Source: Panopea generosa
Lineage: Eukaryota; Mollusca; Bivalvia; Adapedonta; Hiatellidae
Assembly (NCBI GenBank): GCA_029582155.1
Contig: CM055905.1
Span: 10,194,995 to 10,258,994, forward strand
Direction of reading: 5' to 3'
Length of the DNA: 64,000 nucleotides
Shown here: one piece after another, positions 58,131 to 64,000 of the stretch
How positions within the stretch are numbered: the first letter of the stretch is position 1
Layout of the letters: every line of letters starts with the position of its first letter
The notes under the pieces: model-generated
Databases searched by the model: none
Seen by the model: only the letters and a program-made list of their open reading frames with translations
What the model was told of the DNA's origin: nothing
Program-made: the position numbers and the translations under genes

Positions 58131-59282
58131 CTTTGGGATGTTTTATTTTCGAAAAGGGATTTTTAAATAGAAAATTATTTTTTCAATACCACATACCCTT
58201 GGAAATGCATTTTATACTTGTAAAATAATAATTCATCTATTTCACATTTAGGTAGTGGTGCACAGTATTACCGGTATACTGACATACTGCAATACAGAAT
58301 TACTATTATGATAGACTATGACATCCCAATACACTTGGTGAATTCCGTAAACTGTTCAAAATAATCTAGCAATGGAAATATTTAAGCTGAATGATGTCAG
58401 TTATTTTAGATAATTTTATGGAGTTTCCGAGTTCAAAACGAGGCTATAGCATAGTGCCCACTGGTCTCCTGTTCAAAATATTTTACTGATTTGACTTGAG
58501 GCAAATTTGGTAACCAGCACCCATGTGCGTAAGACTGTGTCACATAAATTTTTCACACATACTGCTGATTCAGTACCAACAAACATGTTGGAGATAGGCG
58601 AATAACACGATAATATAAAAAACTTGAAGAGTAAAGCTTTGGATTGGACACATTTGGGTCTGGCTCAGAAGAAAATTAACAAAGAAATATTAGCAAATGT
58701 GGATGCATGTAGATTTTGCCTGAGAACTAAAATTTGGCAGGTGGCTAGACAATTTACAAGGCATCATCCACAAATCTTGGTCAGCAATACTAATAAAGTG
58801 CATAACAATTTGATTTTAGATTGGTCAGTGTTAATTTTAGTCAGTGAAAATGTTATGATTTGTTAAAGGTTTATGGTTGTATATTTCAAAGTTTAAATGG
58901 AAGGAATCTGATAAAATTATTTTCAAATAGAATCTATCTGTAAGATGGTTTTTTTTATCTTTCAAAGCAGCTAGATAGATAGACTGAAAAGACTCATTTG
59001 AATGGATTTTAGTGTGATTTGTTGTTGCTGACATGATGGTTAATACTTATGTTTTATTGACAAAAGTTAGAAATAGATTCTTATATAGCTTTATGCCGTC
59101 AAGGATAATCAGGTGACCGTTAAGGACCATGATCCTCTTTTTGTATATGTCAGATAGTCCATACTTAATAGATCTGCAGCACTGTGTATCTTGTTGGAGA
59201 TAAACCTGTAAAAATACTGTTATTTTGATTGGCTTTTTTTGTTCATCAAATAGTCTATACAGATTGTGGTTTCTTGTTTCAG
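58131..59282. other. No supported gene
   Basis: The frame 58624-58866 (SKALDWTHLGLAQKKINKEI) looks protein-like over its first 40 codons but has no good acceptor and no recognised family. A minus frame 59047-59331 overlaps the next feature and is unassigned. Confidence 0.35.
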
Positions 59283-59496
59283 ATTTAACGGAACAGTCTG
59301 GAATGATACTTATATTGACCAGAAACAACACTCACTTCTTACAAGACAACTATCGGAAGTAACCCATATGCAGAGCAGATACAACACTGTTCCAAGTTCT
59401 ATGCCAGTTATTCTGGAATTCTCCAATTTATGTGACATCAAGGATTGCCATTCTGCCTGCAGACTGGATGTGACAGTTAAGTCTAGTGTAGAATAA
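59283..59496 (+). CDS. Possible terminal exon (unidentified)
   Basis: After a good acceptor (GTTTCTTGTTTCAG) one frame is open for about 70 codons to a TAA: FNGTVWNDTYIDQKQHSLLT early on and CDIKDCHSACRLDVTVKSSV at the end, with three or four cysteines and an N-glycosylation site. No family recognised. It is not in phase with the segment at 56917-57017, and another frame gives a short alternative. Could be the last exon of a secreted or membrane protein, or chance. Confidence 0.3.
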
Positions 59497-59499
59497 GAT

Positions 59500-60540
59500 A
59501 TTGAAGAGGAACTACTAACAGCTTCATAGATATAAACATGGACAAAAAGGTCGAAGTAGAGTAATCAAACAATATTCTGTGTAGTTGTTATACAGTACAA
59601 GTGTGTAGAGAGACCTTACACAACACTGGGGTTGAATTTTGACCAAATAGGAATAAACAATCTAAACAACACTTGTAACGGTTAATGGTGTTGTCTGAAT
59701 TTCGCTAAACTCTTTGTTAGGTATGTACATTTAAACTGAAATAATTGTAGTATTATTGTAATTGTAGTATTATTTTTATTGTAGTATTATTTTAATTGTG
59801 TATTATTGCTATTGTAGTATTCAATATTTTAAGACACATACCATTAATAGAAAAAAAAATGTGAGAAAAAAATATAAACAAAAGAGAAATAAAAAAAAAG
59901 AAAAAAGGGTAAAAAAGAAAGACCGATGGAAAAAAGAAATAAAATAAAAGATGAATAAGAAAAAAGAAGAAAAAAAAATAAACAAAAATATGGTACGATA
60001 GATTTTAATAACATAGTATTTTATATCACAAACATTACATAATCTATGAGAGCAGATCAAGGTTATAATTATGATATTATAAATAAATTCACCACATACC
60101 TGGTAATAAACTCACCAACTGTGATAATTATTGAACTTTTGCACAATAAATGTACAAGATGTTCAGAAGAAGTATTTACTCTGACAGTTGTTTATTTATT
60201 TATTGTCCTATTTGATTTTGTGACTTGCTCTCAAAGATTATGTATGTTTTGTATATTTTGTAGCTTGGAGTAGATTTGTATTAATTTATTATTTTTATAT
60301 TTCATGATAGAATTTTTTAGCTATAAATAAAACAAAAGATTGCATGATTTCATGAATTTCATTTGAAATTGGTGTTGCCAAAATAGCAAAAGTATTTTTG
60401 TTTCACATTGTACTGTTGACATTTAAATTTAGTATTTGTAATGAATGAAAGACATTATATTATAAAAGTTAGCGTTGTTATATTGACTTTAAAAGGTTCT
60501 TTTAAGGATTTTTTTATAGCCTCAGGTGCTGGTTTAAGTT
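59500..60540. other. AT-rich DNA; purine-rich tract
   Basis: 59850-59995 is almost entirely A and G on the plus strand, giving a Phe-rich minus frame (59821-60060) that is not a gene. Nothing else supported. Confidence 0.6.
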
Positions 60541-60544
60541 TTGG

Positions 60545-60680
60545 GTTCGAGCCCAGCTTGGTCCAAACAATTGATGTGATAACTCTCTTCAGAGGTTGTG
60601 GGTACAAGCCCAGCTTGGTCCAAACAATTGATGTGATAACTCCTCAGAGGTTGTGGGTACAAGCCCACTTTGGTCCAAAA
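60545..60680. repeat. Two and a half units of about 55 bp
   Basis: Phrases cccagcttggtccaaacaat, tgatgtgataactc and agaggttgtgggtacaagc repeat 54-57 bp apart. Confidence 0.85.
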
Positions 60681-62789
60681 AATATGTGAAACTTTCTGTC
60701 AAGACAAGGGATAAAAAATTTAAGAATAATTTGTAGGTAATGAGTAAACAATTTACATAATTTGATAAGAAACGGGTTTGGAGGGAGGTTAGGAACACCT
60801 GTTGGTCTCGTAATCTACCAGTGTTGCATAAAAACTTATTACACTTTTTTTAACCAGGTTTTTGGGAGGGTGGATGTGCTAGCATGTGTTTACATTTTTA
60901 TTTTGACTCAATAACATCTGATAGCATTATTTTCATTATAGCTGCCCTGTTTAATATATTCAATTAATTACTTCTGTGAACTACCACCTATATGTTGTTT
61001 TAACCAAATAGATATTTAATCTTCTTTCAGAAATATAATCTCGTGACTAACCAAATATAGAAATACTTCTTATGATAAGAACAGCCTCCCAATTGTCAGA
61101 AGGTTGTTTTTGTGAGGCTGGTCAGTGGAGTGACCCTACCTGTAAGTTTATTATATGTGCTCAGTGTTGTTAACAATTGTATGTGAGTCATTTTTGTTAC
61201 CTGCATTTTTGGTAACGTTTTTGTCTTGTATTTATGTATTAATGCCTGTACTTTTGTTGAGTTACATTTTGGGAAGTAAATGTCTTTGTAAGACTATTGT
61301 TAAAAAAATAACATTGTCTTCTTAATTACATGTATTCTTTTATTTTTATATGTAAGTGCATTTTGGTAATAGTTGCTTTTTGTTTGTATACATAGCTGTT
61401 TTTTTAAGTTTATTTCGGTTAGTTTTAAATTGACCCTTGTTATTTTCATGTATTAATCTATCTGTTGAAAAGTGGATGTTATTTTGTTATTATAGATCGG
61501 ATCTAAGGTGGTATTCCCAAATTATGTTATACTAATATATCTATATCTTATACTCAAACTTCTTACAAATTGTTACAATTTATACAAATCTCTATGTCCT
61601 GGGTTGTTACTAGTTGTTACATTTTATCATTTCTTTTCAATTTTTTAGTCAATATGCTATGCAAATCTCTCTTTTGTGTCCTCCCAGGTATGTAGATTAA
61701 GTGTCTTGCTCAAAGGTGTAAAACAACTATGATTGATAGTATAAACCTCTGATCGCTACACAAGATTAACATTGGCTTTTCAAATATATTTTGGCTTGTG
61801 TTTATGTGTTTGTGTATTTTTTGTTCAGGTCAGTTTTTTTGTTTTTGTTTTATTTTATGTTGTCATATATCATCTGCCATATTGTTCTTTATCAAAGTAA
61901 AACCAGCTTGTTTACATTTAATAAATTTTTCTGTATTTGTAAGATTATGCAGACTGATACAACACAAATTCCGTTGTAACTATTTTTTTATCTTTGCTCT
62001 CATTTTTTATGATGGGAGAGGCGGAGGGAAGAGGGATTGACAACCAAACAATATATTGTCGCACTGCTTGGATTTGATCATCACTCAACTTCTACTTGCT
62101 TAGAACAAACTGTTTAAAACCTTACATAATGATGGTTTAAAGGACAGTTTATTTGATTGATTCGTGCCAGCATTAATTATTAACAGTTTGTAATAATCAG
62201 AGTGATTTACTAAATGCTGATACGTCCAAACACAGTAGCCATTTCGAAACTTTATCATAAGCTAGTTTTTACGTAGACACCGTTTTTTTACATCTGGGTT
62301 ATGCGGCAGAGCTGTCAATTTTAGTTGACATGAATATGTTTTTCTTTTTGATGATTTTTATACATATCTAAGTGTATCTCAATCTGCTGTACACAAATAT
62401 GCATCAAATTACATTACAATGCAAACAATACCATTTAGTGGAGTTAGATTTTTTTAATGTAAATTATCTCTACAACGTGGTTTATGTATATTACAGTTTC
62501 ACATAGTGGACCTCGAGATCCGCATTATAATCGGACTCCAGTGTACTGGTATATAAACATATGAGATTTTCTACCTGACTGTAGGATGATTTTTTTGTAG
62601 TTGATGTAGTAACATGTTATTAAGTGTTTGTCAAGTAAAATCTGTGTTTTACATGTATTTTAAACACTTAAAATTTTGACAATGATAACTTTATAGATAT
62701 TTTTCATCTATTTACAAATGTATAAATGTGCAGAATTCATTTTTTTTTTAAATAAAGTTTTGTTGTAGGAATGAAATTGAAATACCCAA
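60681..62789. other. No supported gene
   Basis: AT- and T-rich. 61031-61141 lies between an acceptor (CTTCTTTCAG) and a donor (GTAAGT) but has stops in each frame near its start. Overlapping frames at 61791-62040 are low-complexity F/C/L-rich. Confidence 0.45.
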
Positions 62790-63107
62790 GTATGTGTGCA
62801 GACCCTTGATTTCATTTCTATTCTGGACAAAGGGCATAAATCATGTACATGCACAGCAGTTTTTTAACCACAAGATCTGACAAATTCTTGAATCAGCGTG
62901 ATTTGACCACAAATGCCCCCCCCCCCCCCCCCACACAGAGCTTGTAAGCTTTATAAGCTTTAAAAAATATTTTTTCTGAAAGTTCCAAGTCAAAGACTTT
63001 AGATATTTTAAATCTAGCATTGTATGGTTGTTACAGAAAACATTTCCTCTGAAATGTTCTCCTGTCCATATGTTGAGTGATTCAGTAAGGCCCTCACGGG
63101 CCTCCTG
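62790..63107 (+). mobile_element. Rolling-circle-like element, 5'-truncated
   Basis: Collinear with the second half of 52544-53262 (gcacagcagttttttaacca, gactttagatatttta, cctctgaaatgtt) and interrupted by 17 C (62916-62932). The 3' end is a perfect hairpin AGGCCC-TCAC-GGGCCT (63088-63103) followed by CCTG and TT. Confidence 0.65.
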
Positions 63108-63295
63108 TTATTGAAATGACAGAAAAGAATACTAAATGATTTTAAGAATGCTACTCAAATCTTCTAAACCAGAGCGACACCACCATTTCTATATAAAATG
63201 GTTAAACTTACTTAAATATGACGTTCCAAAGACAAAGACATGGTGGTTAATATTTTCATATGATTATTTGTTCAGGTGTAAAGATTGGTTTGATG

Positions 63296-63543
63296 TGGCA
63301 GGGTCCTCCCTGGCCGAGTGGTCTAAGGTGCAATCTCAAGATCACTGCCTGTCACTGCTTAGTTCACACGTTCGAGTCCCGCACGCTCCAGAACTTTATG
63401 TGAGAATGTTTGTCAATTACTTAAAAAGGATGGTGGTTCTACTCATTTGACTCAGTCTGAGGTCTTCCTCCACCAGTAAAACTGGATATGCCATATATAA
63501 CCTGAAATGTGTTGAAAATGGCATTAAACCCCATTCAAAAAAA
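63296..63543 (+). repeat. tRNA-Leu-like SINE with target duplication
   Basis: Flanked by tggtttgatg (63286-63295) and tggtttggtg (63544-63553). The head contains ctggccgagtggtctaaggt and acgttcgagtcccgcacg, typical of a tRNA-Leu-derived box A and box B. The tail ends ggcattaaaccccattcaaa. The frame 63136-63450 crosses the boundary and is not a gene. Confidence 0.8.
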
Positions 63544-63649
63544 TGGTTTGGTGCATGGACATGACTGATATTTTATTCCCATATTGCTGTGTGATCTTCA
63601 CAAAACAATAGATATATTACCATCGCGAGACAAATTGGTTTATTGGTCA

Positions 63650-63975
63650 AAATGGATAATTATGTCAAAAGTTTTATTATTTGAAGCCCGTGTGGTTCCG
63701 GCTAAGAATAGAATCACTGCCGATCTCTGCTGAAGCGTAGGAATCCTCCGAAAGGGTGTCATGTTCATTTTATCATTTTTTGTCATGTTCACTATTTTGG
63801 TTAAATTATCAACCCGTGTGGTTTCAGGGAGCCATATGTGTGCTGGCAAGAATAGGACCAATGTGGCTCATGCATGTCGTAAGAAGCAACAATTTCAGTA
63901 ATACGATAGAATTTGCTGAAACTCTGCAGTTTTGCAGGTATCAAGGTTCTAGGTTCATTCTGCATATTCATTTGT
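63650..63975 (+). repeat. Dispersed repeat, inverted relative to 13553-13850
   Basis: Matches the complement of 13553-13850 along most of its length (aggaatcctccgaaagggtg, gatagaatttgctgaaactc, ggtatcaaggttctaggttc). Class unknown. Confidence 0.7.
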
Positions 63976-64000
63976 TGGTGTATTTTTGTTTAAATCTGTA

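Noticed and set aside
59821..60060. 79-codon Phe/Leu-rich minus frame
   Set aside because: Complement of a purine-rich low-complexity tract.
63136..63450. 104-codon plus frame
   Set aside because: Runs across the boundary of a tRNA-Leu-like SINE and shows no domain.

Overview
This window looks like repeat-dominated nuclear DNA from a marine invertebrate, most likely a bivalve mollusc. The reasons are AT-rich sequence, introns, tRNA-derived SINEs, Penelope-like and Mutator-like fragments, and many pearl-like elements (core tandem repeats plus a GACGG or GGAT microsatellite) of the type known from oysters. I found no intact protein-coding gene. Species identity and repeat family names are inferences; the repeats, junctions and stop codons are read directly.

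Left third (1-27.5 kb). The minus strand carries four exons of a TRRAP homologue (15064-15181, 12382-12570, 11491-11624, 9607-9735) with good splice sites. The copy is broken: one exon holds an in-frame TAG and small deletions, another needs a frameshift or carries a TAA, about 150 residues of coding sequence are absent between the first two exons, and one exon-intron junction is repeated in tandem. A 5'-truncated Penelope-like element (14048-15019) sits in one of those junction repeats, flanked by a 10-bp target duplication. Around these exons lie a 1.84-kb inverted-terminal-repeat transposon (5182-7019) containing a nested 5S-rRNA-derived dimer, a 2-kb satellite of 53-bp units, 67-, 60-, 24- and 102-bp tandem repeats, pearl-like elements, MITEs and SINEs. 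A RecQ-like helicase fragment lies at 25.26 kb.

Middle (27.5-43.4 kb). About 15 kb is one satellite. A homogeneous array of about 48 units of 211 bp runs into a 500-N assembly gap. Beyond it lie diverged 209-210-bp relatives whose orientation flips three times. The outermost block abuts a C2H2 zinc-finger fragment and then an ATTC-rich array.

Right third (43.4-64 kb). This holds a frameshifted Mutator-like transposase, a 97-bp repeat with a 388-bp higher-order period, an hAT-like inverted-repeat element, a 77-bp exact duplication, several rolling-circle-like elements, a second copy of the 5.2-kb transposon that preserves the empty site of the 5S insertion, and several SINEs, two of them with recognisable target duplications.

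The most unifying observation is that seven elements, mostly unrelated in sequence, end in a short perfect or near-perfect hairpin followed within a few bases by CTTG (or CCTG, CTAG) and then TT. This fits Helentron-type rolling-circle transposons. Several nested insertions can be dated relative to each other because an unoccupied copy of the site is present in the same window.
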